Source: Thermodesulfobacteriota bacterium
GTDB taxonomy: Bacteria > Thermosulfidibacterota > Thermosulfidibacteria > Thermosulfidibacterales > B14-G1
NCBI GenBank assembly: GCA_024274915.1
Contig: JAJSAC010000063.1
Span: 19,976 to 83,975 of the forward strand
Length of the DNA: 64,000 nucleotides
Reading direction: 5' to 3'
Every line of letters starts with the position of its first letter. The stretch's first letter is position 1. The translations under genes and the position numbers were made by a program. The notes under the pieces were generated by a model. The model was not told the DNA's origin. It made no database searches and saw only the letters and a list, made by a program, of their open reading frames with translations. Positions 30,907 to 43,870 of the stretch are shown here, one piece after another.

Positions 30907-32415
30907 ATGTTCAAAAAGATCCTGGTTGCCAACAGAAGCGAGATTGCCGTGAGGCTTCTCAGGGCCTGTCGGGAGATGGGCATCACCTGTGCCACCGTCT
31001 TCTCCGATGTGGACAGGGATGCCCTCCATGTGCGCTATGCCGATGAGGCCTATCACATAGGTCCCGCCCCCGCCCGGGAAAGCTATCTCAATATTGAGAG
31101 GATAATCGAGGTGGCCAAGAAGGCGGGTTGTGATGCCATACATCCCGGCTATGGTTTTCTGGCGGAGAACGCCGATTTCGCCACCCGCTGCGAGGAGGAA
31201 GGTATAGTCTTTATAGGTCCTCCCAAAGAGGCCATCGTGGCCATGGGTAGCAAGACGGTGGCCCGTCAGACGGCCAAAGAGGCAGGGGCACCGGTGATTC
31301 CCGGTACCCTGGAGCCTTTAGGCGATGAGGAGATCATAGCCCAGGCCCGTAAGATGGGTTATCCTGTTATGCTTAAGGCCGTCTCCGGTGGTGGTGGCAA
31401 GGGTATGAGACTGGTGGAGAAGGAAGAGGAGATGGCCAGTGCCATCAGGATGGCCCGTTCCGAAGCCAGGTCGGCTTTCGACGATGACTCCCTCTACCTG
31501 GAGAAGTATATTGAGAACCCCCGTCACGTGGAGATGCAGATTCTGGTGGACAGGGATGGTAACGGTATCTATCTGGGTGAGAGGGAGTGCTCCATCCAAA
31601 GGAGGCACCAGAAGGTGATCGAAGAGGCTCCTTCCGTCCTTATAGATGAGGATCTGCGCCGAAGGATGGGAGAGGCGGCCCTCAAGGTGGCCCAGGCGGC
31701 GGGCTACTACAGTGCAGGTACAGTGGAGTTTCTCATGGACAGGGATAGAAACTTCTACTTCCTGGAGGTGAACACCCGTCTCCAGGTGGAACATCCCGTC
31801 ACGGAGATGGTGACGGGTATAGACATCGTTAAGGAGATGATAAAAATAGCCGCCGGGGAGTCCCTCACCATTGCCCAGCATGAAGTGAAGATGAGGGGCC
31901 ACTCCATTGAATGCCGTATCTACGCCGAGGACCCCTACAACAACTTTTTGCCTTCTCCCGGCACTATCTGGGGTCTCAGGCTTCCAGGTGGACCTGGGGT
32001 GAGGGTGGACATCGGGGTCTTCGAGGGTGCTGTAGTGCCCATGGAGTACGATCCCATCATCGGTAAGCTGATTGTGTGGGGCAAGGACAGGCGAGAGGCG
32101 GTGGAACGGACCAGGAGGGCCCTCTCGGAGTTTGTAGTGAAGGGCATCAAGACCACCATACCCTTCCATGAGCGGGTCATGGACAACCCCCTCTTTCTGG
32201 AGGGTAACTTCGATACCACCTTTATAGACACTGTCTTCAAAAAGATGGAGGAGGGACGGGAGCCCCAATACCTGGACATAGCCCTGGCTGCCACGGCTGT
32301 CCATGTTTATCTGGAGGAGAAGGCTCCTAAGGCAGCTGCTCCCACTCAAAGCCAGGGGATAAGCCCCTGGAAGCTCTACGGCCGCAAGCTCCAGATGAGA
32401 ACGGGGCTCTGTTAA
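30907..32415 (+). CDS. accC: acetyl/propionyl-CoA carboxylase, biotin carboxylase subunit
   Basis: FKKILVANRSEIAVRLLRACREMGI; HPGYGFLAENADFA; KAVSGGGGKGMRLV; EVNTRLQVEHPVTEMVTGIDIV. Confidence 0.94.
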   Translation: MFKKILVANRSEIAVRLLRACREMGITCATVFSDVDRDALHVRYADEAYHIGPAPARESYLNIERIIEVAKKAGCDAIHPGYGFLAENADFATRCEEEGIVFIGPPKEAIVAMGSKTVARQTAKEAGAPVIPGTLEPLGDEEIIAQARKMGYPVMLKAVSGGGGKGMRLVEKEEEMASAIRMARSEARSAFDDDSLYLEKYIENPRHVEMQILVDRDGNGIYLGERECSIQRRHQKVIEEAPSVLIDEDLRRRMGEAALKVAQAAGYYSAGTVEFLMDRDRNFYFLEVNTRLQVEHPVTEMVTGIDIVKEMIKIAAGESLTIAQHEVKMRGHSIECRIYAEDPYNNFLPSPGTIWGLRLPGGPGVRVDIGVFEGAVVPMEYDPIIGKLIVWGKDRREAVERTRRALSEFVVKGIKTTIPFHERVMDNPLFLEGNFDTTFIDTVFKKMEEGREPQYLDIALAATAVHVYLEEKAPKAAAPTQSQGISPWKLYGRKLQMRTGLC

Positions 32416-32438
32416 ATCTGGACTGAAGGAGAAGCATC

Positions 32439-32963
32439 ATGGCTTACGTTGCTACCATAGAAGAGTTGGGTAAAGAGTTCAGGGTGGAAGTGGTGCCCTT
32501 GGGGGGGGATCTTTATAAGGTGGTGGTGGACGGTGAGAGAGGGCTGGTCCTGGATGTCCGGCGCCACGGCTGCTGTGTTTACTCTGTGCTCAAAGAAGGC
32601 GAGAGCTACGAGGTGGACGTGGATAACAGGCCTGGGGGAGGCTTCAGCGTCCTGGTGAAAGGAGAGCATTTCCACATCGATCTTATGGACGAGATGAAAA
32701 AGAAGCTTCTCTCCATCCTGGGTGAGGCTGTAGGGGCTGGTACAGGCGAGGTGGCCACGGCCATGCCTGGTAAGGTGGTGAAGGTGTTGGTCTCCGAGGG
32801 AGACCAGGTGAAGAAGGACCAGCCCCTGGTCATTCTAGAGGCCATGAAAATGGAGAATGAGTTTAAGGCCCCTTACGATGGGGTGGTGAAGAGCATAAAG
32901 GTGAAAGAGGGAGACACGGTGGAGGCCAGTGCCGTGCTGGTGGTCCTGGAACCTCAGGAGTGA
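32439..32963 (+). CDS. biotin carboxyl carrier protein / biotinylated decarboxylase-type subunit
   Basis: C-terminal biotinyl domain with ILEAMKMENEFKAPYDGVVKSI. Confidence 0.9.
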   Translation: MAYVATIEELGKEFRVEVVPLGGDLYKVVVDGERGLVLDVRRHGCCVYSVLKEGESYEVDVDNRPGGGFSVLVKGEHFHIDLMDEMKKKLLSILGEAVGAGTGEVATAMPGKVVKVLVSEGDQVKKDQPLVILEAMKMENEFKAPYDGVVKSIKVKEGDTVEASAVLVVLEPQE

Positions 32964-33020
32964 ATCTGTGGATTAGGAAGGCAAGGGGGGAGTCTTTTGG
33001 TGAGGGAGGTATAGGCAGAC

Positions 33021-34709
<1,689 letters not shown>

Positions 34710-34730
34710 TTGGCCAATCATTGCTTCAAT

Positions 34731-34775
34731 CGGGCCCTGGGGGAATATCCCCTGGGCCCGGTTTTATTTCTTGGT
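34731..34775 (+). terminator. rho-independent terminator after methylmalonyl-CoA mutase
   Basis: CGGGCCCTGGGG-GAATAT-CCCCTGGGCCCG followed by GTTTTATTTC. Confidence 0.8.
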
Positions 34776-34889
34776 AGCCATGGGAATAAGAATGAACAAA
34801 AAGGATCCGCTCTCAGTGTTGCCCCATAGGGAATCAGGACTTCCCTCATTTTTGGTCTTATGGGTCAGGGCGAGGCGTTCCGACCGCAG

Positions 34890-34957
34890 AGATGATAGCT
34901 CATAGTTCATAGCTCACAGTTGCTATCAGCCATGAGCCATCAGCTATCAGCCATGGG
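34890..34957. repeat. degenerate heptamer array (GCTCATA-type arm then GCTATCA/GCCATGA-type arm)
   Basis: GCTCATAGTTCATAGCTCACAGTTGCTATCAGCCATGAGCCATCAGCTATCAGCCATGG; shares AGTTGCTATCAGCCATGAGCCAT with the reverse complement of 63937-64000. Confidence 0.75.
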
Positions 34958-35106
34958 CAAGGGAGGAATGCCCCGCCTTTTCACTTGTTGGAAAGAAAAA
35001 ATCCAGGATTCTGAACATGATGCCTTTACCAGGAAGGGAATTTTGGGGGAAGTCCTGATAGGGAATCATTTGCCTAACGGGTTTATCCTCCGTAAACTGT
35101 TCTGCC

Positions 35107-36810
35107 GTGGACTACTTTCTCTTCACAGCTGTGGTGAAGGCCCTGGGGGAGGTGCTGCCCGGGGCCCGGGTGAGGCGGGTTTTCCATACCACTCCCCTGG
35201 GGGTGGGGCTGGAACTGGGGGGTGGTATACTTTATTTCGCCCTGGACCCTGCCAGGGCGGGGGTCTATTGGCTGAAGGACCCTTCTTTCTTGTCGAAGGA
35301 GGCGGACCACTTTGCCCGCTATCTGGGGAGCCTCCTGAGGGGGGCTGTGATCCGGAGGGTGAGCCAGGTTCCTTCCGAGCGCATCCTTCATCTGGAGCTG
35401 GTGAAGAAAGACCTGGTAGGCCACGGCGATGCCTACATCCTGGTGGCGGAGATCATGGGTCGTCACTCCAATCTCATGGTCCTTGACAATAGTGGCAAGA
35501 TTCTCGAGGCGGCCAAGCGCATCTATCGGGACATGAGCCGGGTGAGGGAGGTGTTGCCGGGCAGATCCTACACCCCGCCCCCTCCCCATAACCGGTTGGA
35601 TCCCTTTGCCCTGGACAGGGAGGCTTTTTTAGAACTCTTGACCCGGGAAGCCACTCCCCTGGAGTCCCTGGCCCGCCATGCCCTCTTTCCGCCCTATGCC
35701 CTGAGGGAAATGGAATACCGCATGGGGGATGTCCAGGGGCCCTGGGCCCTCCTTAAGGCCTGGGAGGTGGGGCAGGAGATGCGGGAGGAGATGGAGGAGG
35801 GTGTGGGGCATTTATATCGGAGGGGTGAAAGCCCTATAGGGGTTTATCCCTTTCCCCTTCACCATCTGGGCCAGGGGGAGGTGGGGCCTTTGCTCTCACT
35901 CTTGGAGGCTTTTGTCCGGGAAAAGTGGGAGGGACAGGTCGCAGAGGCCCTTAGGTCTCGGCTTTTAAAGGCGGTAAGGAAGGAACTGAGGAAGGTGGGA
36001 AAGATTCTGGCTATCCTGGAAAAGGAGGAAAAGGAGACCCAGGATGTCCAGCGGTTTAAGAAGTGGGGGGAAACCCTCTTCATCCATCTTTCCCGCATTC
36101 CTCCCGGGACCCGGGAGGTGGAGATGGAGGACCCCTATTCTCCCGGGGAGATGCTCAAAATACCCATACCCCAGGGCCTCACCCCTTCCAGGGCGGCCCA
36201 GGAGTACTTTCGTCGGTATTCCAAGCTCAAGAGGAAGGCCCGGGCTATGGCCGCTAGGAAGGAAGGGCTGGAGGCCAGGAAGGGGTATCTGGAGGAGCTG
36301 GAGTGGCTTCTGGGATCGGCCCAGGGCCTGGAGGAACTGGAGATCATGCGGGGGGAGCTGGAGGCAGGTGGGCTTGGGATGACCAGAGACCGGGGACGGG
36401 GGACGGCAGGAAAGGGTAGGAGGAGCCAGGGTCCCAGCGTGTTGCCCTACCGGGTTTTCAGGTCTTCCATGGGGAATACCATCCTGGTGGGGCGCCACCC
36501 TAGAGGCAACGAAGAGGTAACCTTCAAGCGCTCTCACAGGCGAGATCTGTGGTTTCACGTCAGGGCTTACCCCGGTGCCCATGTGATTCTAAAAAGCTCT
36601 CAGCCCCTTGGCCAGGAGATCCAGGAAGCAGCGGCTCTGGCGGCTTACTTTAGCAAGGCCCGTCAGTCCCCGGCGGTGGATGTGGACTACACCCAGCGGC
36701 GCTACGTGAGGAAGATTCCTAAGGCTGCCCCCGGACTGGTCACCTACACCAACTTCTCCACCATACGGGTAGAGCCCCAGATCCCACCGGGGGTGGTGGA
36801 GGAGGGTTGA
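35107..36810 (+). CDS. NFACT family protein (RqcH/fibronectin-binding-like, ribosome quality control)
   Basis: N-terminal NFACT-N like region, C-terminal YRVFRSSMGNTILVGRHPRGNEEVTFKRSHRRDLWFHVRAYPGAHVIL (NFACT-R/DUF814). Confidence 0.88.
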   Translation: MDYFLFTAVVKALGEVLPGARVRRVFHTTPLGVGLELGGGILYFALDPARAGVYWLKDPSFLSKEADHFARYLGSLLRGAVIRRVSQVPSERILHLELVKKDLVGHGDAYILVAEIMGRHSNLMVLDNSGKILEAAKRIYRDMSRVREVLPGRSYTPPPPHNRLDPFALDREAFLELLTREATPLESLARHALFPPYALREMEYRMGDVQGPWALLKAWEVGQEMREEMEEGVGHLYRRGESPIGVYPFPLHHLGQGEVGPLLSLLEAFVREKWEGQVAEALRSRLLKAVRKELRKVGKILAILEKEEKETQDVQRFKKWGETLFIHLSRIPPGTREVEMEDPYSPGEMLKIPIPQGLTPSRAAQEYFRRYSKLKRKARAMAARKEGLEARKGYLEELEWLLGSAQGLEELEIMRGELEAGGLGMTRDRGRGTAGKGRRSQGPSVLPYRVFRSSMGNTILVGRHPRGNEEVTFKRSHRRDLWFHVRAYPGAHVILKSSQPLGQEIQEAAALAAYFSKARQSPAVDVDYTQRRYVRKIPKAAPGLVTYTNFSTIRVEPQIPPGVVEEG

Positions 36811-36890
36811 AGAACCCCCTCTTCCCTTGTGTAATAGTGGGGGAAGGATTATTAAATTTGGAGCACAGATAGATGGGTGGGGGGTAAGAG

Positions 36891-37091
36891 GTGAACCTTT
36901 TAGAGGAGACTATTAAAAGGGTGGAGAGTTTTTCAGAGGAAGAACTCAGAGCTTTTAGGGAGTGGTTCGAGGAGTTCGATGCCAGGATATGGGACGAAAA
37001 GCTGGAAAGAGACGTTAGGGCGGGGAAGCTAGACGATCTGGCGACCCGGGCTATGGAGGACTTTAAGAAGGGGAAGTGTACTGAGTTATGA
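36891..37091 (+). CDS. small acidic antitoxin-like protein of a RelE-type pair
   Basis: 66 aa, EELRAFREWFEEFDARIWDEKLERDVRAGKLDDLATRAMEDFKKGKC; overlaps downstream toxin ORF by 4 nt. Confidence 0.7.
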   Translation: MNLLEETIKRVESFSEEELRAFREWFEEFDARIWDEKLERDVRAGKLDDLATRAMEDFKKGKCTEL

Positions 37092-37344
37092 GGCATTTTG
37101 CTTCCCCTTCTTTTTGGGATTGTTATAATAGATTGCCCAAATGGGTTCAGGGTCTGGCCGATAAGAGTTTCCAGTTGATGAAGACCCAACCTAAGCATCC
37201 TTCCCTCAAATCGAAGAAGGTAGGAAGATACTGGTCTGTCAGAGTAGGGAAGAGATACAGGGCCCTGGGAACGGAGGTAGATGAGGGGATGTCTGGTTTT
37301 GGATAGGTTCCCATTCCGATTATGATAAACTGGTGGGAAGATAA
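37088..37344 (+). pseudogene. RelE/ParE-like toxin with C-terminal frameshift
   Basis: SFWDCYNRLPKWVQGLADKSFQLMKTQPKHPSLKSKKVGRYWSVRVGKRYRALGTEVDEG then stop at 37303-37305; conserved end VWFWIGSHSDYDKLVGR is in a shifted frame at 37291-37341. Confidence 0.8.
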
Positions 37345-37356
37345 TGGGATCAGGAG

Positions 37357-37761
37357 GTGGACATGTATGAAAAAGTGAGTCACATAGGGGTGGCCGTGAG
37401 GGATTTGGAGAAGGCCAAGGAGATTTTCAGGGCCCTGGGCCTGGAAGTGGAAGGGGAAGAAGTGGTGGAGGAGCAGAAGGTGAAGGTGGCCTTCATTCCC
37501 GTGGGTGAGACCCGTATCGAGCTTCTGGAAGCCACTTCTCCCGATTCTCCCGTGGCAAAGTTTATAGAGAAGAGAGGGGAAGGGGTGCATCACCTGGCCT
37601 TAGGAGTGGACAGCGTGGAGGCCATGCTGGAGAAGCTAAAGGCCAGGGGGGTCCGGCTGGTGGACGAGAAGCCTCGGAAGGGAGCCCACAACACCCTCAT
37701 CGCCTTCCTCCATCCCAAGTCCACGGGGGGGCTTTTGCTGGAACTGTGCCAGGAAGAATAG
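37357..37761 (+). CDS. mce: methylmalonyl-CoA epimerase
   Basis: KVSHIGVAVRDLEKAKEIFRALGLEV; GVHHLALGV; glyoxalase fold; HPKSTGGLLLELCQ. Confidence 0.92.
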   Translation: MDMYEKVSHIGVAVRDLEKAKEIFRALGLEVEGEEVVEEQKVKVAFIPVGETRIELLEATSPDSPVAKFIEKRGEGVHHLALGVDSVEAMLEKLKARGVRLVDEKPRKGAHNTLIAFLHPKSTGGLLLELCQEE

Positions 37762-37784
37762 CTCGTGGCTCATGCTCATAGCTG

Positions 37785-39119
37785 GTGAGTAGAGGGAAGA
37801 TGGAGGAGTCGATTTGGCGCAAGGCCCTGTGGGGAGGGTATAACATCCTTTTAGGGGGAGGTGCCCTGGTGGCCTCTCCCCTTTTGGCTTACAAGGTGGC
37901 TGCCACTCCCCGCTGGCGGGTGGGTTGGGAGGAGAGGGTGGCCCTGGAGTTGCCCCCCGAGCCCCAGGGGGAGCCCGTTTTCTGGATCCACGCTGTCTCC
38001 GTTGGAGAGGTGATGGCCGTATCCCCTTTGGTCAAGGCCTTGCGGGAGAAGTATCCCCAGGCCTCCATCTACCTCTCCACGGTGACGGAGACGGGCAAGG
38101 AGACGGTCTTGGAACGGGTGGGGAGGTACATAGACCATCACCTCTTCCTGCCCCTGGACTGGGCTCCTCTGGTGGGGCGGGTGGTGAGGAGGATTTGTCC
38201 CCAGCTCTTTGCCTTGGTGGAGACAGAGATATGGCCCAACCTTCTGCGGTCCCTGGCCTTGAAAGGGACCCAGGTTGTTTTGGTGAACGGGAGGATTTCC
38301 CCCTCTTCTTTTGAGGGCTACGGCAAGGCTCAGCCCCTCTTGAGGCACGTATGGAGATACTTCCAGTCCATGGCCATGCAGTCTCCCCGGGATGCCGCCC
38401 GGATTCTAGCCCTGGGGGCACCCAACGAAAAGGTGGTGGTGGCGGGTAACCTCAAGTATGACCAGGCCATCCTCCAGCTGGAGGAGGTGGATCCCCGGGA
38501 GGTGTTGGAAAGGTTCCGTTTATCCCGGGATGAGGAAGTGATAGTGGCGGGCTCCACCCATCCCGGGGAGGAGGAGTTGATATTGGATGCCTTTGTCTCT
38601 TTGAGGGGGGAGTTTCCCCATCTCACCCTCCTTTTAGCTCCTCGCCATCCCCGTAGGAGGGACGAAGTGGAGTCTGTCCTCCGGGACAGGGGAATGGCTT
38701 GGGTGCTAAGGACCCAGATAGAAGAACGCAAGGGAGAGCCCGTCATTCTTCTGGATACATTGGGGGAGCTGGCGGCAGCTTACTCTGTGGCCAGGATAGC
38801 CCTGGTGGGGGGATCCTGGATTGACCGGGGAGGCCACAACCCCCTGGAGCCCGCCTTCTTTGCCAAGTCCATCCTCATGGGTCCTAGCTATTTCAACTTT
38901 GTGGATATGGTGGAGGACCTAAGGAGGGGAGGAGGGATAAGGGTGGTGGCTCGGGAGGATCTGGAGAAGGAGATGAGGGCCTTCCTGGCCGATGAAGGGA
39001 AGGCCAGCTCCATGGGGGAGCGGGCCCGGGGGGTGCTCTTGAGAAATAAAGGGGCCCTGGATCGCCACATGGAGCTTATCCAGACCCTTTTGTCTGGTGG
39101 TCCAGAAGAAGCATTGTGA
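37785..39119 (+). CDS. waaA: 3-deoxy-D-manno-octulosonic acid (Kdo) transferase
   Basis: FWIHAVSVGEVMAVSPLVKALREKYP; ETEIWPNLLRSLALKGTQVVLVNGRIS; GGSWIDRGGHNPLEPA. Confidence 0.92.
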   Translation: MSRGKMEESIWRKALWGGYNILLGGGALVASPLLAYKVAATPRWRVGWEERVALELPPEPQGEPVFWIHAVSVGEVMAVSPLVKALREKYPQASIYLSTVTETGKETVLERVGRYIDHHLFLPLDWAPLVGRVVRRICPQLFALVETEIWPNLLRSLALKGTQVVLVNGRISPSSFEGYGKAQPLLRHVWRYFQSMAMQSPRDAARILALGAPNEKVVVAGNLKYDQAILQLEEVDPREVLERFRLSRDEEVIVAGSTHPGEEELILDAFVSLRGEFPHLTLLLAPRHPRRRDEVESVLRDRGMAWVLRTQIEERKGEPVILLDTLGELAAAYSVARIALVGGSWIDRGGHNPLEPAFFAKSILMGPSYFNFVDMVEDLRRGGGIRVVAREDLEKEMRAFLADEGKASSMGERARGVLLRNKGALDRHMELIQTLLSGGPEEAL

Positions 39120-39270
39120 CCCTGTTTTCATCTCCCTTTCATCATGACCCATCCTTTTCTTGGCAAAGCTGGGGAAAAACGGGATAGCCCTATCAAAATC
39201 GCAGAGACATACGATTGTTACCCCCGGAATTGTCCCGGGTGAGAATCAAGGCCTCGGTTGTTTGGGGATT

Positions 39271-39636
39271 TCAAAGGTGAGGTTGGCTTTCTCCCAGGGG
39301 CACCACGGGGCCCAGGGACTGGAGATATCTTTCCCTCTCTTCCTGGGGTGCGAGAATGAGGTCGAAGGAGATCTCCAGTCTGGATGCCAGAAGGTCGTAC
39401 ACCCGGGAGTAGAGTTCCCGGAAATTCTCCCGGGTGAGTCCCTGGGCTACCACCAGGATGTCCATGTCGCTGGTGCCCGTGTGATCTCCCCGGGCCAGGG
39501 AGCCGAAGAGATAGACCTCCCTCACCCAGGGCAGTTCTTTCTTGAGGGCCTGGGCTGTTTCCAGAGCCAGGGCCAGGGCCTTGTCCCTATCCAGAGATAA
39601 GACCTTTACAGAACCCCATGATCCTTTCCGCCGCAT
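39271..39636 (-). CDS. MNT-type nucleotidyltransferase (MntA-like antitoxin)
   Basis: VREVYLFGSLARGDHTGTSDMDILVVA. Confidence 0.85.
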   Translation of the reverse strand: MRRKGSWGSVKVLSLDRDKALALALETAQALKKELPWVREVYLFGSLARGDHTGTSDMDILVVAQGLTRENFRELYSRVYDLLASRLEISFDLILAPQEERERYLQSLGPVVPLGESQPHL

Positions 39637-39985
39637 TTATGGCCTCCAGGGCATCCTTTTGGGTGTAATAGTCGGAGGGGTTTCCCCAAGGGAATCCGTT
39701 GGGGTACCTGGTGGGTATGTACAACTTGTCCAGGGTCTTGGCCAGCTCCTTCAGGTCCCCTGGTATGGGTAGTTCCCCTTCTCTTTCTAAGACCCTTAGC
39801 ATCTCCAAGAGGGAATGGCCCCAGATGGTGAGTCCCCGGTGCATGGCCAGGGCTTTCACGGCCTTTTCTGAGGCCTGCTGGCTGGTGAAACAGGCCCATT
39901 CGTAATACCCGTGCTCCAGGTCCACTCTGGCCTTTTCCAGGTCCCGTTCCCCCTGCCTTAACCAGTCCAGGTGTCTCTTCACCAC
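39587..39985 (-). CDS. HEPN domain protein (HepT-like)
   Basis: LRQGERDLEKARVDLEHGYYEWACFTSQQASEKAVKALAMHRGLTIWGHSL; overlaps the MNT gene. Confidence 0.87.
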   Translation of the reverse strand: MVKRHLDWLRQGERDLEKARVDLEHGYYEWACFTSQQASEKAVKALAMHRGLTIWGHSLLEMLRVLEREGELPIPGDLKELAKTLDKLYIPTRYPNGFPWGNPSDYYTQKDALEAINAAERIMGFCKGLISG

Positions 39986-39994
39986 CTCACCCCA

Positions 39995-41772
<1,778 letters not shown>

Positions 41773-41882
41773 TTAAATGGGTATCATAGGATCAGGTGGG
41801 AAGGCCAGGCCCTCTTTTCCCCTCCCTGTGTGCTTTAAACCTGGTGGAGGCTCTGGTAATCTGAAAACAAAAAGGAGGGTTT

Positions 41883-42563
41883 GTGATGACACGCCCCACC
41901 CTATTTGAGCTAAATCACCTTTGCAACGAAGAGTCTTGGAGGATGTTTCGCATCATAGGGGATTTTGTTGAAGGTTTCGACGCCTTGCCTGCCTTTTTGC
42001 CGGCGGTTACCGTTTATGGCTCGGCCCGGGTGAAGGAAGGGGACCGGGTTTACCAGTTGGCCAGGGAGGTGGGAGTGGAGTTGGCAAAGGCGGGTTTTTC
42101 CGTCTTCACCGGAGGGGGGCCAGGGGTCATGGAGGCGGCCAACAGGGGAGCTTTTGAGGCGGGCGGTAAGTCCGTGGGCCTGAACATTGATCTACCCCAC
42201 GAACAAAAGCCCAACCCTTACACCACCCTCACCTTGAATTTCCATTACTTCTTTGTTCGCAAAGTGATGTTGGTGCGCTATGCTACAGCCTTTGTTCTCC
42301 TTCCCGGTGGTCTTGGGACCATAGACGAGTTTTTTGAGACTATCTTGCTCATCCAGACCTCCAAGATACAGCCTTTTCCTGTGGTGTTGGTGAGTAAGGA
42401 GTACTGGACGGGGCTGGTGGAGTGGCTCAAGGGTGAGGTGCTTGGCAGGGGATACATAGACGAGGACAATCTGGATATTTTTCATATCGTGGAATCGGCC
42501 CAGGAGGCTGTAGAGAGAATCATTGTCTGGTATCATGAGCACGAGAGGGAGTTTGTGATATAG
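41883..42563 (+). CDS. LOG family protein (Rossmann fold nucleotide-binding)
   Basis: VYGSARVKEGDRVYQLAREVGVELAKAGFSVFTGGGPGVMEAANRGA; LLPGGLGTIDEFFE. Confidence 0.9.
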   Translation: MMTRPTLFELNHLCNEESWRMFRIIGDFVEGFDALPAFLPAVTVYGSARVKEGDRVYQLAREVGVELAKAGFSVFTGGGPGVMEAANRGAFEAGGKSVGLNIDLPHEQKPNPYTTLTLNFHYFFVRKVMLVRYATAFVLLPGGLGTIDEFFETILLIQTSKIQPFPVVLVSKEYWTGLVEWLKGEVLGRGYIDEDNLDIFHIVESAQEAVERIIVWYHEHEREFVI

Positions 42564-42571
42564 GGGAAGGG

Positions 42572-42670
42572 ATGGGTAAGGGGCTTTTCATCATAGAGGT
42601 CGTTGCCTGGGTGAATGTGGTGGCCGTTCTCATTTGGTTTGGCATCAAGTTCTTCCGGCGTAGGCTCTGA
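42572..42670 (+). CDS. possible single-TM small protein (32 aa)
   Basis: MGKGLFIIEVVAWVNVVAVLIWFGIKFFRRRL*; hydrophobic core with basic C-terminus; preceded by GGGGAAGGG. Confidence 0.4.
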   Translation: MGKGLFIIEVVAWVNVVAVLIWFGIKFFRRRL

Positions 42671-42771
42671 GCGTGGTGCTTTTGCCTTAGTCTGGTGACG
42701 GGCAGGGCCCTCTAATGGTATGGCCCAGGCAGATTCGTTTGGAAGTTTCTTTGGGCTCTGGAGTGGGGCCC

Positions 42772-43671
42772 CTATCGTGCCCGATGGGATAATAGGGAGA
42801 GGATGATCTCTTCTATCTCTTTGTAACGGGAGATGGTCTTTTCTATGATCTCCTGGGGCAAAGGTGGAGCTGGGGGCCTTTTGTCCCAGTCCAGGGTCTC
42901 CAGATAATCCCGGATGAACTGCTTGTCATAGTTGGGGGGGCTGGTGCCTACCTGGTAGGTCCTCTGTGACCAGAAGCGGCTGGAGTCGGGGGTGAGGACC
43001 TCGTCTATGAGGTAGAGGTTGCTTTCTTGGTCCAGGCCGAACTCGAATTTGGTGTCTGAGAGGATGATGCCCCTGTCCCACAAGAGGTTGTGGGCCCAGG
43101 AGTAGATCTCCAGGGAGATCTCCTTCACCCTGTGGGCTATCTCTTCGTTGCCGACGATCCTGACGTACTCTTCGAAAGGGATGTTTTCGTCGTGGCCACT
43201 CTCTGCCTTGGTGGCAGGGGTGAAGATGGGTCGGGGAAAGCGCTCGGCCTGTTTCATGCCCGGTGGGAGTTTTATGCCGCATATCTCTCCCGTGGTCTGG
43301 TAGTCTTTCCAGGCACTTCCAAAGAGGTAGCCCCGGGCCACACACTCCACGTCCAGCCTTTTCAGTTTCTTCACCAGGACGGCCCTGTCTTCTAGCTCAG
43401 GGTAGTTGGCCAAAAAAGGTAGTTCTTCTTGGGGATGGGTGGAGATGAGGTGGTTGGGTACCTGGTCTATCATGCTGAACCATTTATTGGAGATGCGGGT
43501 GAGAACCTGGCCCTTGCCGGGGATGCCTTCGTCGAAAACCACGTCGAAGGCCGAGATGCGATCCGTAGCCACCAGAAGGATTTTGTCCCCATCCGCTTGG
43601 TAAACGTCCCTCACCTTGCCGGAGAAAAGTTTCTTAAGCTCCCTGATACTGGTACTGGTGACGGCTTCCAT
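42772..43671 (-). CDS. purC: phosphoribosylaminoimidazole-succinocarboxamide synthase
   Basis: KKLFSGKVRDVYQADGDKILLVATDRISAFDVVFDEGIPGKGQVLTRISNKWF; start taken at ATG 43671. Confidence 0.95.
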   Translation of the reverse strand: MEAVTSTSIRELKKLFSGKVRDVYQADGDKILLVATDRISAFDVVFDEGIPGKGQVLTRISNKWFSMIDQVPNHLISTHPQEELPFLANYPELEDRAVLVKKLKRLDVECVARGYLFGSAWKDYQTTGEICGIKLPPGMKQAERFPRPIFTPATKAESGHDENIPFEEYVRIVGNEEIAHRVKEISLEIYSWAHNLLWDRGIILSDTKFEFGLDQESNLYLIDEVLTPDSSRFWSQRTYQVGTSPPNYDKQFIRDYLETLDWDKRPPAPPLPQEIIEKTISRYKEIEEIILSLLSHRAR

Positions 43672-43870
43672 TTTCTCCTCCTTCTTTATTACGGCTGTTC
43701 CCCATCTTAGTATGGTATAGGTGCTGGAGCAATGGGATCTACGATGAAGGGAGGGAAGTTCTTTCCCTGGGCCCCTTGGTAAAAGTTTGTGGGAGCCCAG
43801 TGGACCGTTTTCTCTTGCCAAGGTGGGAGTAGGGACCTATATTCCCACTATCCCGGGGAGAAGAAGAGAG

